From Nocardioides marmoribigeumensis (GTDB taxonomy: Bacteria; Actinomycetota; Actinomycetes; Propionibacteriales; Nocardioidaceae), in the NCBI RefSeq assembly GCF_031458325.1, contig NZ_JAVDYG010000001.1:1054001-1118000 (forward strand): a stretch of DNA of 64,000 nucleotides, written 5' to 3'. Position numbers and translations under genes: made by a program. This document shows positions 20,501 to 29,530 of the stretch, piece by piece (the first letter of the stretch is position 1; the number at the start of each line of letters is the position of its first letter). The notes below the pieces were generated by a model that searched no databases, was not told the origin of the DNA, and saw only the letters and a program-made list of their open reading frames with translations.

Positions 20501-21082
20501 CAGGTCGGCGAGCCGGTTGAGGTTGCCCTCGGTCGACTCGAGCTTGCGCAGCGCCTTCTCCTTGCGCTTGCGGTGCTTGAGGACGCCGGCGGCCTCCTCG
20601 ACGAACCCGCGGCGGTCCTCCGGGGTGGCGCGCAGGATCGAGTCGAGCTGGCCCTGCCCGACGATGACGTGCATCTCGCGACCGATGCCGGAGTCGGAGA
20701 GCAGCTCCTGGACGTCGAGCAGGCGGCAGGACTGGCCGTTGATGGCGTACTCCGAGCCGCCGTTGCGGAACATCGTGCGGCTGATCGTGACCTCGGAGTA
20801 GTCGATCGGCAGCGCACCGTCGGAGTTGTCGATGGTCAGGGCCACCTCGGCGCGGCCGAGGGGCGCGCGACCGGCGGTGCCGGCGAAGATGACGTCCTCC
20901 ATCTTGCCGCCGCGCAGCGACTTGGCGCCCTGCTCGCCCATCACCCAGGCGAGGGCGTCGACCACGTTGGACTTGCCGGAGCCGTTGGGCCCCACGATGC
21001 AGGTGATGCCGGGCTCGAGCTGCAGGGTCGTCGACGAGGCGAACGACTTGAACCCCTTGAGGGTGAGGCTCTTCAGATACAC
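17528..21082 (-). CDS. smc: Chromosome segregation protein SMC
   Basis: SMC ATPase of the ScpAB condensin, compacting and segregating the chromosome. 1184 residues: N-terminal head with Walker A GPNGSGKS (31-38), long coiled coil, hinge around residues 500-660, second coiled coil, and C-terminal head with signature LSLLSGGERSLVAVAF and Walker B FYILDEVEAALDD. The frame is open upstream, but the GTG at 21082 (VYLKSLTLKGFKSFA) is the family-consistent start; extra upstream codons are not protein-like. It is followed by a thioesterase with a 4-bp overlap. Confidence 0.96.
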   Translation of the reverse strand: MYLKSLTLKGFKSFASSTTLQLEPGITCIVGPNGSGKSNVVDALAWVMGEQGAKSLRGGKMEDVIFAGTAGRAPLGRAEVALTIDNSDGALPIDYSEVTISRTMFRNGGSEYAINGQSCRLLDVQELLSDSGIGREMHVIVGQGQLDSILRATPEDRRGFVEEAAGVLKHRKRKEKALRKLESTEGNLNRLADLLTEIRRQLKPLGRQAEVARKAAVVQADVRDARARLLADDLVTIRTTLEAELADETLLLEQQQAVEAALAEARAAESALEAALREDLPALAAAQETWFALAGLRDRIAGTASLAAERVRNAQTEPEVPAGRDPDALVAEAERVREQEQRIDAEVAGFRDALDAALQARQQAEQEHADEERRVAALHRAAADRREGLARLQGQVNAKRSRLAGADDELGRLEVTRREALSRAERAQRDFTALETQIAGLDAGERGLDTEHEVAATTLEDVESRLVKMREEAHAADRERAALAARREALELGLNRKDGSGALLAATEPVSGLLGSVAALVTVRPGYETAVAAALGSAADAVVMDGVDAAVEAIGRLRADDLGRAGILLGGAPVESATWPDLPGHASYAVDVVECPDHARPALVRLLARVAVVDDLETARSVVRDLPELTCVTREGDVLGAHFAAGGSASAPSLLEVQAAVDEATERITEVTHAAQRLAFDLNRLEQERHDAAQRVEVALAQLHESDAHLAAIAEELAQHGSTVRAARAEAERAERAMAEVRTTREADQAQLGELEQRLAAAEAGAEEEPDASVLERLADAARAARAAETEARLSLRTAEERARALAGRADALLRSAQQERDARARALAHRERVRREGETARAVASACERVAALLERSLALAAERRTAVEASRRGREQELLEVRAQLRDLARRHDELVSTAHRDEMARAQQQMRIEQLTERALEELGLDPDNLVADYGPHNQVPVLVVGDDGEAIEGESIPFVREEQQKRLRTAERALAQLGKVNPLALEEFTAMEERHKFLTEQLEDLRKTRRDLLDIVREVDQRVEEVFTEAWEDVRTAFDHVFKRLFPGGEGRLVLTDPSDMLTTGIEVEARPPGKKVKRLSLLSGGERSLVAVAFLVSLFKARPSPFYILDEVEAALDDTNLGRLLDIYAELRDSSQLLVITHQKRTMEIGDALYGVTMRGDGVTTVISQRLREDEPATA

Positions 21083-21257
21083 GCGGGCTCCCTCGCCGTG
21101 TCGGCCGGTCCTGACTCGTGCGGCGTGCTCGTCGGGGAAGCCAGCACGTCGGCGCGGCCACCCTAACCAATCCGGGACGACGTACGACGGCAGCACGCCG
21201 CGGGGCCGCACGCGACCGCAGGTCGTCCGCAGAGGTCCGCCTGCCGGGCGCACAGGT

Positions 21258-21295
21258 GTGAGCCCCCGTCCCCTGGGGGTCAGACGGGGGCTCAC
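21258..21295. terminator. Strong hairpin terminator between the coiled-coil gene and smc
   Basis: A 13-bp perfect stem, GTGAGCCCCCGTC with GACGGGGGCTCAC (21258-21270 and 21283-21295), has a 12-nt loop that can fold further. It sits 65 bp after the small coiled-coil gene and 175 bp before smc, separating the two transcription units. Confidence 0.75.
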
Positions 21296-21359
21296 GGGCA
21301 TCCCGCTGCCCGCTGCGACCCGTCGTGGGGACGGGCGGCGGCGGCGGGAGCCGTCCGGG

Positions 21360-21581
21360 TCAGACCGGCTGCATGTCCTCCACGGTCGCGCCCTGAGCGG
21401 GCACGAGCAGCTCGGAGGGGTCGAGCCGATCCGTCAGCAGGTCGTTCTCGTGCTGCAGGCGGCGGACCAGCGACTGCAGGTCGGCCAGCTGCTGACGCAG
21501 GGCGCGGTTCTCGGCGGCGAACCGAGCGGCCTCACGAGGGTCGTACTGGGAGGAGACGTAGCCGAGCAGGGCCTTGGCCAT
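21360..21581 (-). CDS. Small coiled-coil protein of actinobacterial type
   Basis: 73 residues beginning MAKALLGYV, then a predicted coiled coil (AAENRALRQQLADLQSLV, about residues 22-48, with leucine heptads) and an acidic C-terminus. It resembles short MAKALLG-type conserved actinobacterial proteins of unknown function. It has its own terminator downstream and 123 bp of upstream DNA. No enzymatic motif; a protein-protein adaptor is possible. Confidence 0.75.
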   Translation of the reverse strand: MAKALLGYVSSQYDPREAARFAAENRALRQQLADLQSLVRRLQHENDLLTDRLDPSELLVPAQGATVEDMQPV

Positions 21582-21704
21582 GGGTGATGGGTCCTTCGGT
21601 GTTCGGGGCGCACGCCGTGCGGCGGCGCCGGTCAGGAGATCCTCTGCGTGGTCTGGGAACGGGTCATCCTGATCGTCAAGAGTGACACGACACCGTCCGG
21701 TCGG

Positions 21705-22601
21705 TCAACGCTGGGCGGGGCTGGTCGTGACCACCTTGCGGCGGGCCCGGGGCACCGGTTGGCAGCGGGGACAGAAGTACGACGAACGGTTCATGAACGA
21801 CACGCGCCGGATGGGTGTGCCGCACCGGCCGCAGGGCAGTCCCTCCTGCCCGTAGGCCGACAGCGAGCGGTCGAAGTAGCCGCTCTCGCCGTTGACGTTG
21901 ACGTAGAGCGCGTCGAACGACGTGCCGCCCTGGCGCAGCGCCGCCGACATCACCGCGCGCACCTCGGAGAGGATGCGGCGCACCTGCGCCGAGGTGAGCC
22001 GGTCACCGGACCGCTCCCCGTTGATCCCGGCGGCCCAGAGGGCCTCGTCGGCGTAGATGTTGCCGACCCCGGAGACCACCTTCTGGTCCAGCAGGACCCG
22101 CTTGACCGCGGAGCGGCGTCGGCGTACGTCGGCGATGAAGCGCCGGTCGTCGAAGGCGTCGTCGAGCGGGTCGAGCGCGATGTGCGCGATCTCGGGGGGC
22201 ACGTCGGCGCCGCCGGTGGAGATCGACAGCCCGCCGAACATGCGCTGGTCCACGAAGCGCAGCTCGGTCTCCGGGCCGGGCTCCCCCGCGGGGGTGAGCC
22301 CGAGACGGACCCGCAGGTGGCGCTCGTCGGCGGCGTCGGTCGGCTGGACCAGCATCTGCCCGCTCATGCCGAGGTGGGCCATGAGGGCGTCACCGCTGTC
22401 CAGCGGCAGCCAGAGGAACTTGCCGCGGCGACGGGCCCCGGTCACCTGCCGGCCGACGAGCAGGTCACGGAACGACTCCGCGCCGGCGACGTGGCGGCGT
22501 ACGGGACGGGGGTGGAGGACGTCGACCGCGGTGACGCTGCGGCCGACGACATGACGCTCGAGGCCGCGTCGTACGACCTCGACCTCGGGAAGCTCGGGCA
22601 T
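21705..22601 (-). CDS. mutM: Formamidopyrimidine-DNA glycosylase
   Basis: Bifunctional glycosylase/AP lyase that removes 8-oxoguanine and FapyG. 298 residues starting [10 protein letters not shown], giving the catalytic Pro2 and Glu3 after Met removal. The H2TH region ([14 protein letters not shown]) and a C-terminal zinc finger (CGRCGTPI...FCPRC) are intact. ATG start 14 bp after the rnc stop, cotranscribed with rnc, rpmF and yceD. Confidence 0.96.
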   Translation of the reverse strand: MPELPEVEVVRRGLERHVVGRSVTAVDVLHPRPVRRHVAGAESFRDLLVGRQVTGARRRGKFLWLPLDSGDALMAHLGMSGQMLVQPTDAADERHLRVRLGLTPAGEPGPETELRFVDQRMFGGLSISTGGADVPPEIAHIALDPLDDAFDDRRFIADVRRRRSAVKRVLLDQKVVSGVGNIYADEALWAAGINGERSGDRLTSAQVRRILSEVRAVMSAALRQGGTSFDALYVNVNGESGYFDRSLSAYGQEGLPCGRCGTPIRRVSFMNRSSYFCPRCQPVPRARRKVVTTSPAQR

Positions 22602-22615
22602 CGACGGGGCTCGGC

Positions 22616-23368
22616 TCAGCCGGTGCCGTCGGGACGCGCGGCGGCGGCGGCGCTCAGCTCGGTGTAGGCGGTCTCGGCGGCCTGCTGCTCCGCCTCCTTC
22701 TTGGACCGGCCCACGCCGAGGCCGTAGAGGCGCTCACCCACCCGCACCTGGGCGGTGAAGGTCTTGGCGTGGTCGGGGCCCTCGTCGGAGATGACGTACT
22801 CCGGGACGCCCGAGCTGAGCTGGGCCGTCAGCTCCTGGAGGCTGGTCTTCCAGTCCAGGCCCGCGCCCATGCGGGCGGCGTTGCGCATGACCGGGTCGAA
22901 GAGCAGGTGCACGACCTGACCGGCGACCTCGAAGCCGCCGGAGAGGTAGACCGCGCCGATGACCGCCTCGACGGTGTCGGACAGGATCGAGGCCTTGGTG
23001 CGGCCCCCGGTGATCTCCTCGCCACGGCCGAGCTTGACGTGCTCGCCGAGGCCGATGGTGCGGGCCACGTCGGCCAGCGCGCGGGCGTTGACCACCGCGG
23101 CGCGGAGCTTGGCCAGCCGACCCTCGGAGAGGTCGGGGTGGTCGGTGTAGAGGGTCTCGGTGACGACCACGCCGAGCACGGCGTCGCCCAGGAACTCCAG
23201 CCGCTCGTTGGTCGGCAGGCCGCCGTTCTCGTAGGCGTAGGAGCGGTGCGTCAGGGCGCGCTCGAGCAGGTCGGCGTCCACGTGGGGATCACCGAGCGCC
23301 TGGCGCAGGTCGGGGTAGTTGCCCCCCGAGGAGTCGGACGAGTCCGACCCGGCCGCCACCGACGTCAC
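22616..23368 (-). CDS. rnc: Ribonuclease III
   Basis: Endonuclease for double-stranded RNA, processing rRNA precursors. About 250 residues: catalytic domain with [16 protein letters not shown] and the later [12 protein letters not shown], then a C-terminal double-stranded RNA-binding domain ending [14 protein letters not shown]. The GTG at 23368 is 11 bp after the rpmF stop; a second in-frame GTG at 23359 is also possible. The stretch before the first domain is Ser/Asp-rich and unconserved. Confidence 0.94.
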   Translation of the reverse strand: MTSVAAGSDSSDSSGGNYPDLRQALGDPHVDADLLERALTHRSYAYENGGLPTNERLEFLGDAVLGVVVTETLYTDHPDLSEGRLAKLRAAVVNARALADVARTIGLGEHVKLGRGEEITGGRTKASILSDTVEAVIGAVYLSGGFEVAGQVVHLLFDPVMRNAARMGAGLDWKTSLQELTAQLSSGVPEYVISDEGPDHAKTFTAQVRVGERLYGLGVGRSKKEAEQQAAETAYTELSAAAAARPDGTG

Positions 23369-23378
23369 CGCCGGACCG

Positions 23379-23564
23379 TCAGAGAACCGGCCGGCGGTTG
23401 TTGCGGGCGCCGTACTGCCCGCAGGAGGGGCACGCGCGGTGCGGCAGGTGCTTGGCGCCGCAGGCGGGGTTGGCGCAGGTCGCCAGGGCGGGCGCGCTCG
23501 CCTTCCACTGCGAACGGCGGTGGCGGGTGTTGCTGCGCGACATCTTCCGCTTCGGGACGGCCAC
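23379..23564 (-). CDS. rpmF: 50S ribosomal protein L32
   Basis: 61 residues, [20 protein letters not shown] at the N-terminus, and two CxxC pairs (CANPAC and CPSCG) forming the zinc ribbon. GTG start. It sits between yceD and rnc, the conserved yceD-rpmF-rnc-mutM order. Confidence 0.96.
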   Translation of the reverse strand: MAVPKRKMSRSNTRHRRSQWKASAPALATCANPACGAKHLPHRACPSCGQYGARNNRRPVL

Positions 23565-23658
23565 GATGTGCTCCTCGTCTTGCTGGGGTCGTGCGGGCTG
23601 GTGCTGCGGGGTGCTGCTCGTTCGTGCGGTGCTGCTGGTGCTGCTGGTGCTGCTGCGT

Positions 23659-24237
23659 CTACTGGTCCTTCGGGTCCTTCGGGTCCTGCTGGTCCCGCGC
23701 CAGGCCCTGCAGGGCTGCCCAGCGTGGGTCGATCTGGTCCTCGTGACCGTGCTCCGGATCGTCCGCGAGCCGGGCGCCGCACTCGACGCACAGCCCCGGG
23801 CAGTCCTCCCGGCACAGCGGCTGGAACGGTAGCGCAAGCACGACCGCATCGCGAAGCGGTGGCTCCAGGTCGAGCAGGTCGCCCTCGAGCCGGCTGGTCT
23901 CGTCGTCCTCGTCCCCGGCGGCTTCCCGCGCGGACTCCTCGTCGTCGTACACGAAGAGCTCCACGAGGTCGACCGTCACCTCGTCGGTGACCGGGTCCAG
24001 GCACCGCACGCACTCCCCGCGCAGCTCGGCGCGAGCCGTGCCGGTGACCAGGACGCCCTCGACGACCGCCTCGAGCCGCAGGTCGAGGTCGACCGGCGAG
24101 CCCTCGGGGACGGAGAGGACCTCGATCCCGAGATCTGCCGGTGCCGGCACCGAGGTGGCCACGTGACGCTCGGTCCCCGGCCGTCGGCCGAGGTCACGAG
24201 TGTCGAGCACGAGCGGCGCTCGTCGGTCGAGACGCAC
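23659..24237 (-). CDS. yceD: YceD family protein (DUF177)
   Basis: 192 residues with the paired cysteines of the family: CVRCLDPV in the middle and [13 protein letters not shown] near the C-terminus. YceD-family proteins are linked to 23S rRNA accumulation; in bacteria and plastids they are found beside rpmF. The C-terminal DPKDPKDQ tail is followed by a CAG/CAC-rich 94-bp gap before rpmF. Confidence 0.92.
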   Translation of the reverse strand: MRLDRRAPLVLDTRDLGRRPGTERHVATSVPAPADLGIEVLSVPEGSPVDLDLRLEAVVEGVLVTGTARAELRGECVRCLDPVTDEVTVDLVELFVYDDEESAREAAGDEDDETSRLEGDLLDLEPPLRDAVVLALPFQPLCREDCPGLCVECGARLADDPEHGHEDQIDPRWAALQGLARDQQDPKDPKDQ

Positions 24238-24350
24238 GGCACAACCTTCGGATCACGGCGGACAGATCACGGCCCTCGCATCGTCAGACGCCACGAGGAC
24301 CGTCGTCCATCGTATCGCCGGACCCCCGGACGGCCAAAACGCCGGGTGCA

Positions 24351-24436
24351 GTTTCACTAGGTACCTAGTGAAACTGTCACTTCCCGAGCGAAGTTTCGCT
24401 CGGGGAGCGAGAACTTCACTAGGTACCTAGTGAAAC
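24351..24436. repeat. Nested-palindrome element, copy 2
   Basis: Terminal inverted repeats of 20 bp (24351-24370 and 24417-24436) with core CACTAGGTACCTAGTG flank a central hairpin (about 24381-24405). The left end is again a 24-bp palindrome. Compared with copy 1, the stem carries one G-U-compatible change and the loop region differs, so the structure is conserved more than the sequence. It starts two bases beyond the coaD stop and separates coaD from yceD. Confidence 0.9.
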
Positions 24437-24438
24437 CG

Positions 24439-24921
24439 TCAGCCCCGCTCCGCCAGCCGGGTGCGGAGGCGCTCCAGGACGTGGGGCGGCACGAGGGCCG
24501 AGACGTCGCCGCCGAAGGTCGCGACCTCCTTGACCAGGGAGGAGGCGAGGAAGGAGTACTCCGGGCTGGTCGGCATGAAGACCGTCTCGACCGGCGACAG
24601 GCTGGAGTTCATCTGGGCCATCTGGAGCTCGTAGTCGAAGTCGCTGACCGCGCGCAGGCCCTTGACGATCGCGCTGACCCCGCGCTCCTCGCAGAAGTCG
24701 GTGAGCAGCCCGGTGAACCCCGCGACCACGACGTTGTCCCACGGAGCGACGGCCTCGGTGAGCATCTCCAGCCGCTCCTCGGCGGTGAACAGCCGGTTCT
24801 TGGACTTGTTGACCCCGACCGCGACGATCACCTCGTCGAAGAGGGCGGAGGCACGGCCGACGATGTCGATGTGACCGTTGGTGACGGGGTCGAAGGACCC
24901 GGGGCAGGCGGCGCGTCGCAC
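24439..24921 (-). CDS. coaD: Phosphopantetheine adenylyltransferase
   Basis: Transfers AMP from ATP to 4'-phosphopantetheine in coenzyme A synthesis. 160 residues with the nucleotidyltransferase motif PGSFDPVTNGHIDI near the N-terminus and the substrate-binding region around SVSAIVKGLRAVSDFDYE. GTG start at 24921, nine bases after the rsmD stop. A palindromic element begins two bases past its stop. Confidence 0.96.
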   Translation of the reverse strand: MRRAACPGSFDPVTNGHIDIVGRASALFDEVIVAVGVNKSKNRLFTAEERLEMLTEAVAPWDNVVVAGFTGLLTDFCEERGVSAIVKGLRAVSDFDYELQMAQMNSSLSPVETVFMPTSPEYSFLASSLVKEVATFGGDVSALVPPHVLERLRTRLAERG

Positions 24922-24930
24922 CCCGCGACG

Positions 24931-25485
24931 CTACCAGCGCGCGTAGGCCAGCGACGTCTCGCCGTACGCCTTGACCTTGCCGGGCTCGTAGCCCTCCGGC
25001 CAGGCGACCGGCGCGCTGCGCGAGGAGCGCTCGACCACGACCAGCGAGTCCTCGGCCAGCCACCCCCGCCGGGCCAGGACCAGCAGGTCCGCGACCACGT
25101 CCTCCGTCGCCAGGGAGTACGGCGGGTCGCTGAAGACCACGTCGTACGGCGAGGGCTCGTGGTCGGTGAGGTGGGTCCGGACCGACCGGGTCACCACCTC
25201 GAGCCGCAGCCCGAGGGACTCGGCGTTGCGCCGGATGAGCTGGGCGGTGCGCACGTCGTGCTCGACGGCGGTCGCGGCGGCCGCGCCCCGGGACAGCGCC
25301 TCGAGGCCGATCGCCCCCGAGCCGGCGTAGAGGTCGAGCACGCGCAGGCCCGACCACACCCCCATGCGGGACTCGACCGCGGAGAAGAACGCCTCGCGCA
25401 CACGGTCGGACGTCGGCCGGGTGCGGTCGCCGCGCGGTGTCTGGAGCCGGCGGCCCCCGGCGGTGCCGCCGATGATGCGGGTCAT
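24931..25485 (-). CDS. rsmD: 16S rRNA (guanine966-N2)-methyltransferase
   Basis: 184 residues from the ATG at 25485, which overlaps the recG stop (ATGA). Class I methyltransferase with the SAM motif VLDLYAGSGAIGLEALS and the catalytic DPPYSL, corresponding to the (D/N)PPY motif. N-terminal RIIGGTAGGRRL is typical of the family. The recG-rsmD-coaD order is conserved. Confidence 0.95.
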   Translation of the reverse strand: MTRIIGGTAGGRRLQTPRGDRTRPTSDRVREAFFSAVESRMGVWSGLRVLDLYAGSGAIGLEALSRGAAAATAVEHDVRTAQLIRRNAESLGLRLEVVTRSVRTHLTDHEPSPYDVVFSDPPYSLATEDVVADLLVLARRGWLAEDSLVVVERSSRSAPVAWPEGYEPGKVKAYGETSLAYARW

Positions 25486-27668
25486 GTCTTGTCCAGGTAG
25501 GCGGCCGCCTCCTGGAGCGAGGCGACGGCGGCGGCCAGGGCGGGCGCGTGGGACAGGGTGGGGTCCTCCTCGACGATGGCGCTCGCGAGGTCGCGGGCGC
25601 GCTCGATGACGTCGCCGTCGCGGGCCACCGAGAGCAGGCGCAGGGTGCGGCGACGGCCGGACTGGTTGCTGCCGAGCACGTCGCCCTCGTGGCGCAGCTC
25701 GAGGTCGAGGTCGGCCAGCGCGAACCCGTCGGTCGTGCTCGCCACCGCCTCGAGGCGCTGCCGTGACCCGGAGGCGGCGGCCGCGTGGGTCACCAGGAGG
25801 CACAGGCCGGGGTGGCCTCCGCGGCCGACCCGGCCGCGCAGCTGGTGGAGCTGGGAGATGCCGAAGCGGTCGGCGTCGAGCACGACCATCGTGGTGGCGT
25901 TGCCGACGTCGACGCCGACCTCGACCACGGTCGTGCAGACCAGCACGTCGACCTCGCCCGCGGCGAAGCGGCTCATCGCGGAGTCCTTGGCCTCGGGCGT
26001 CAGCCGGCCGTGGAGCACGTCGACGCGCAGGCCCGCCAGCTGCTCCTGGGCGAGACCGACCGCGACCTCCTCCACCGCGGCGAGGGGCCGCTTGTCGCCC
26101 GAGGACCCGGCCGGTCCGTCGTCAAGGTCGGCGGGGTCGGCGGGCTCCTCCTCGTCGCCGGTGATGCGGGGGCAGAGGACGTAGGCCTGCCGCCCGGTGG
26201 CCACCTCCTCGCGCACGCGCGCCCAGACCCGGTCGGCCCAGCCCGGCTGGTCGGCGAGGGGTACGACGGTCGTCTGGATCGGCGCGCGGCCCGCGGGCAG
26301 CTGCCGCAGCGCGGAGGTCTCGAGATCGCCGAAGACCGTCATCGCGACGGTGCGCGGGATCGGGGTCGCGGTCATCACGAGCACGTGGGGCGGGTCCTCG
26401 GCCTTGGCCGTGAGGGCGGCCCGCTGCTCGACCCCGAAGCGGTGCTGCTCGTCGACGACCACGAGACCGAGGTCGGCGAACTGGACCTTGTCCTCGAGCA
26501 ACGCGTGGGTGCCGACCACGATCCCGGCCCGGCCCGAGGCGGCGTCGAGCATCGCCTCCTTGCGCGCCGTCGCACCGAGCGACCCGGTGAGCAGCGCGAC
26601 CGTCGTGGCGTGCTCGTGGCCGCCGAGCATGTCGCCGGCCGCGAGGTCGCCGAGCATGCGGGTGATCGAGCGGTGGTGCTGCTGGGCGAGCACCTCGGTC
26701 GGGGCCAGCAGCGCGGCCTGTCCCCCGGAGTCCACGACGCGCAGCATCGCGCGCAGCGCGACGACGGTCTTGCCGGAGGCGACCTCGCCCTGCAGGAGGC
26801 GGTGCATCGGGTGGTCGCGGGCCAGGTCGGCGAGGATCTCGGCCTCGACCTCGCGCTGGCCCTCGGTGAGCTCGAAGGGCAGCCGCTCGTCGAAGGCGTC
26901 GAAGAGGCCTCCGGCGCGCCCGGGCCGTGGCCGCGCCTGGACCCCGGCCGCCTCGTGGCGCCGCTGGGCCAGGGCGACCTGGGCGGTCAGGGCCTCGTCG
27001 AGCTTGAGCCGGTGGGCCGACGCCCACCACTGCTTCTCGGTGGTCGGCCGGTGGATGCCCTCGATCGCGGCGTGGGTCGGCATCAGGTCGGGCGGGAGGT
27101 GCTGGGGCGGCAGCAGGTCGGGCAGCGGGTCCACCACGTCGAGGGCCACCCGCACCGACCGCATGATCTGCCAGGACGTGACCTTGCCCCGGGTCGGGTA
27201 GATCGGGAGCAGCCCCTCGAGCAGCTCGGTCTCGCCGACCTCGACGTCGGGGTTGACCAGCTCCCACCGGCTCTTGAAGCGGTTCCACTTGGCCTCGCCC
27301 GCCGCCAGGAGCTTGGTGCCGCGGACCAGCTGGCGGCGGCGCCACTCGGCCTGGCTGGACCTCGGCTCGAAGAACGTCATGCCCAGCTGGCCGTCCGCGA
27401 GCGAGGTGGTCACCTCCACCCGCCAGCCGAGGCGGCCGGTGCGCTTGTTGCGGAAGTCGTAGACGGTGGCGGTGTCGGTGGTGACGACGAGGTTGACCCG
27501 CGCCCCCTCCTCGAGGTCCTCCACGCGGCTCACCGCCCCGGCGGCCACGAAGGTGCGGGGGTACCACCGCAGCAGGTCGCCGACCGTCGACATCTCGAGG
27601 TCCTTGAGCTTGGCGACGGCCTTGGCGTCACCGATGACGCCGACGAGCTTGTCGTCCCACCCGGGCAC
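25482..27668 (-). CDS. recG: ATP-dependent DNA helicase RecG
   Basis: Branch-migration helicase that regresses stalled forks and processes Holliday junctions. 728 residues: wedge/OB domain (about 1-250), then SF2 helicase motifs including LLQGEVASGKTVVALRAML (Walker A), VVDEQHRFGVEQR, TATPIPRTVAMTVFGD and VVEVGVDVGNATTMV. The GTG start at 27668 matches family length. A Pro/Asp-rich insert follows the TGDEEEPADPADL segment. Confidence 0.95.
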   Translation of the reverse strand: MPGWDDKLVGVIGDAKAVAKLKDLEMSTVGDLLRWYPRTFVAAGAVSRVEDLEEGARVNLVVTTDTATVYDFRNKRTGRLGWRVEVTTSLADGQLGMTFFEPRSSQAEWRRRQLVRGTKLLAAGEAKWNRFKSRWELVNPDVEVGETELLEGLLPIYPTRGKVTSWQIMRSVRVALDVVDPLPDLLPPQHLPPDLMPTHAAIEGIHRPTTEKQWWASAHRLKLDEALTAQVALAQRRHEAAGVQARPRPGRAGGLFDAFDERLPFELTEGQREVEAEILADLARDHPMHRLLQGEVASGKTVVALRAMLRVVDSGGQAALLAPTEVLAQQHHRSITRMLGDLAAGDMLGGHEHATTVALLTGSLGATARKEAMLDAASGRAGIVVGTHALLEDKVQFADLGLVVVDEQHRFGVEQRAALTAKAEDPPHVLVMTATPIPRTVAMTVFGDLETSALRQLPAGRAPIQTTVVPLADQPGWADRVWARVREEVATGRQAYVLCPRITGDEEEPADPADLDDGPAGSSGDKRPLAAVEEVAVGLAQEQLAGLRVDVLHGRLTPEAKDSAMSRFAAGEVDVLVCTTVVEVGVDVGNATTMVVLDADRFGISQLHQLRGRVGRGGHPGLCLLVTHAAAASGSRQRLEAVASTTDGFALADLDLELRHEGDVLGSNQSGRRRTLRLLSVARDGDVIERARDLASAIVEEDPTLSHAPALAAAVASLQEAAAYLDKT

Positions 27669-27681
27669 GGTCCGGTCCTCC

Positions 27682-29376
27682 CTACTCCACGCCGATCAGG
27701 ACCGGGTAGCGGTCCTGACCCCCGTCGTACACCAGGACGTCGACAGTCGGGTGCTCGCGCTCGAGGTAGGACGCGAGCCGAGCGGCGACCTCCTCGCCAC
27801 CGATGCCCGAGATCAGCGTCACCAGCTCGCCGCCGCCGCCGAGCAGCCGCTCGAGCACGGAGACACCGACCTCGACCTGGTCGCGCCCCACGACGCGGAA
27901 GTCGCCCTCCACCGCGCCCAGCACGTCGCCGGGCTCGCAGGGGCCCGCGGTCGTCATCGCCCGGCGTACGGCGACGGTCACCGCGCCGGACCGCGCGTGC
28001 CGTGCCGCGGCACTCATCTCGACGAGGTCCTGCTCGAACTCGCGACCCGGCTCGTGCACCGCGAGCGCGGCCATGCCCTGCACCTGCGTCGGGGTCGGTA
28101 CGACGGCCACGCGCGTGCCGTCCTCCTCCAGGGCGAGGCGCGCGGCCGCCTCGGCGGTCGGGACGACGTCGTGGGCGTTGGGGAGCACGACGACCTCGCC
28201 CGCCCCGGTCTCGCGGATCGCGGTGAGCAGCTCGCCGGTCGAGGGACGCGCGTCGCGACGCGCCTCGAGGACCACCGCACCGGCCTCGCGGAGCAGGGCG
28301 GCGAGCCCGTCCCCGACGGCCACCACGACGACCGCACGGCCACGACGGCGGTTGGCCGCCTCGGCCGCGGCCTCGACCTGCTCGGCGAAGTGGGTGACCC
28401 GGATGCGGTGGGGGCGGCCGGCCTCGATGCCGGCCTCGACGGCCGCGCCGACGTCGTCGACGTGCACGTGGACGTTCCACAGCCCCTCGCCGCCGACCAC
28501 GACGAGCGAGTCGCCGAGCGGGTCGAGCGCCGCGCGGAGGGTGGGGATCGCCTCGTCGTCGGCGTCGAGGAGGTACATCACCTCGTAGGCGGGCCCGCCC
28601 TCGGTCAGGTCGCCCTCGGGGAGCTCGGCGGCCGGGAGCGCGATCGTCCGCCGGGTCCGGCGGTCACCGGCGGAGACCAGTGCCTTGCGCCCGGTGTAGG
28701 CCGCCAGCGCGGCCTCGAGCACCAGGCACAGCCCCCGCCCGCCGGCATCGACCACCCCGGCCCGGCGCAGGACCTCCAGCTGGTCGGGCGTGCGCGCGAG
28801 GGCGTCGTACGCCGCCCCGACCGCGGCCTCGATGACCCCCGCCGTGCGCAGCACCGGGTCCTGGACCGCCACCTCGGCGGCCTCGGCCGCCGCCCGCGCG
28901 ACCGAGAGGATCGTGCCCTCGACGGGCCGGCCGACCGCGGAGTAGGCCGCCTCCACGGCGTCGTGCATGCCGCCGGCGAAGATCGCGGCCGCCCGCTCCC
29001 CCGGCTCGGCCGCGCCGATGCGGCGGAACAGCGCCCCCACCAGCTGGCTCATGATCACCCCGGAGTTGCCGCGCGCGCCGAGCAGCAGCCCCCGGGAGTA
29101 GGCGGCGATCGACGGCGCGAGCGTCGCGGCGTCCTCTCCGCCCTGCTCCTCCAGCGAGGACTTGAGCGCGTGGTGGGCGGCCTGGAACGTGAGGAACAGG
29201 TTGGTGCCGGTGTCCCCGTCGGGCACGGGATAGACGTTGAGCGCGTCGATCTCCTCGCGCGCGTCGCGCAGGGCGTCACGCACCAGCCGGGAGAACCGCA
29301 CCAGGGGCGGCACCACGAAGCCCTCGTCGGCGGAGCTCGGTCGGGTGGGCGCCCCGGCGGCCGAGTCGTCGTCCAC
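27682..29376 (-). CDS. DAK2/DegV-like protein (FakA-type fatty acid kinase or dihydroxyacetone-kinase-like)
   Basis: About 564 residues. The N-terminal DAK2 domain has NVYPVPDGDTGTNLFL (phosphate/Mg binding) and LLGARGNSGVIMSQLVG; the C-terminal half is DegV-like. This two-domain form matches FakA, which phosphorylates fatty acids bound to FakB, but a FakB partner is not in the window. I chose the GTG at 29376 because GGAGG lies six bases upstream; an ATG at 29454 would add 26 Pro/Thr-rich residues and overlap the rpmB promoter region. Divergent from rpmB. Confidence 0.82.
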   Translation of the reverse strand: MDDDSAAGAPTRPSSADEGFVVPPLVRFSRLVRDALRDAREEIDALNVYPVPDGDTGTNLFLTFQAAHHALKSSLEEQGGEDAATLAPSIAAYSRGLLLGARGNSGVIMSQLVGALFRRIGAAEPGERAAAIFAGGMHDAVEAAYSAVGRPVEGTILSVARAAAEAAEVAVQDPVLRTAGVIEAAVGAAYDALARTPDQLEVLRRAGVVDAGGRGLCLVLEAALAAYTGRKALVSAGDRRTRRTIALPAAELPEGDLTEGGPAYEVMYLLDADDEAIPTLRAALDPLGDSLVVVGGEGLWNVHVHVDDVGAAVEAGIEAGRPHRIRVTHFAEQVEAAAEAANRRRGRAVVVVAVGDGLAALLREAGAVVLEARRDARPSTGELLTAIRETGAGEVVVLPNAHDVVPTAEAAARLALEEDGTRVAVVPTPTQVQGMAALAVHEPGREFEQDLVEMSAAARHARSGAVTVAVRRAMTTAGPCEPGDVLGAVEGDFRVVGRDQVEVGVSVLERLLGGGGELVTLISGIGGEEVAARLASYLEREHPTVDVLVYDGGQDRYPVLIGVE

Positions 29377-29433
29377 CGGGGGCCTCCGTGGGGTCGTGGC
29401 AGGATCGGGATCGGGCCCCGTGGTCGTCGCCGA

Positions 29434-29464
29434 TTGGCTTCGGCCGCGGGGCATCGGATACGCT
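29434..29464 (+). promoter_or_regulatory. Candidate promoter for rpmB
   Basis: TTGGCT (29434-29439) and TACGCT (29459-29464) form a -35/-10 pair with 19-bp spacing, about 67 bp before the rpmB GTG. The -10 fits the actinobacterial TANNNT form; the spacing is long. Confidence 0.35.
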
Positions 29465-29530
29465 AGCGCGGTTGTCCGGTCGTGGATCGGACCCCGAATC
29501 TGATCGCCAGCAAGACTTCAGGAGTTCACG

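Noticed and set aside
17642-21166. Very long open frame on the + strand opposite smc
   Set aside because: The smc frame on the minus strand has complete family motifs; the antisense frame is an open shadow caused by high GC3 and has no recognisable domain.
23600-23658. CTG/CAG-rich stretch after yceD
   Set aside because: Looks like a slippage-prone spacer only; no coding frame, palindrome or binding site was found.
25785-28226. Long + strand frame opposite recG and the DAK2 gene
   Set aside because: Antisense shadow of two motif-complete minus-strand genes.
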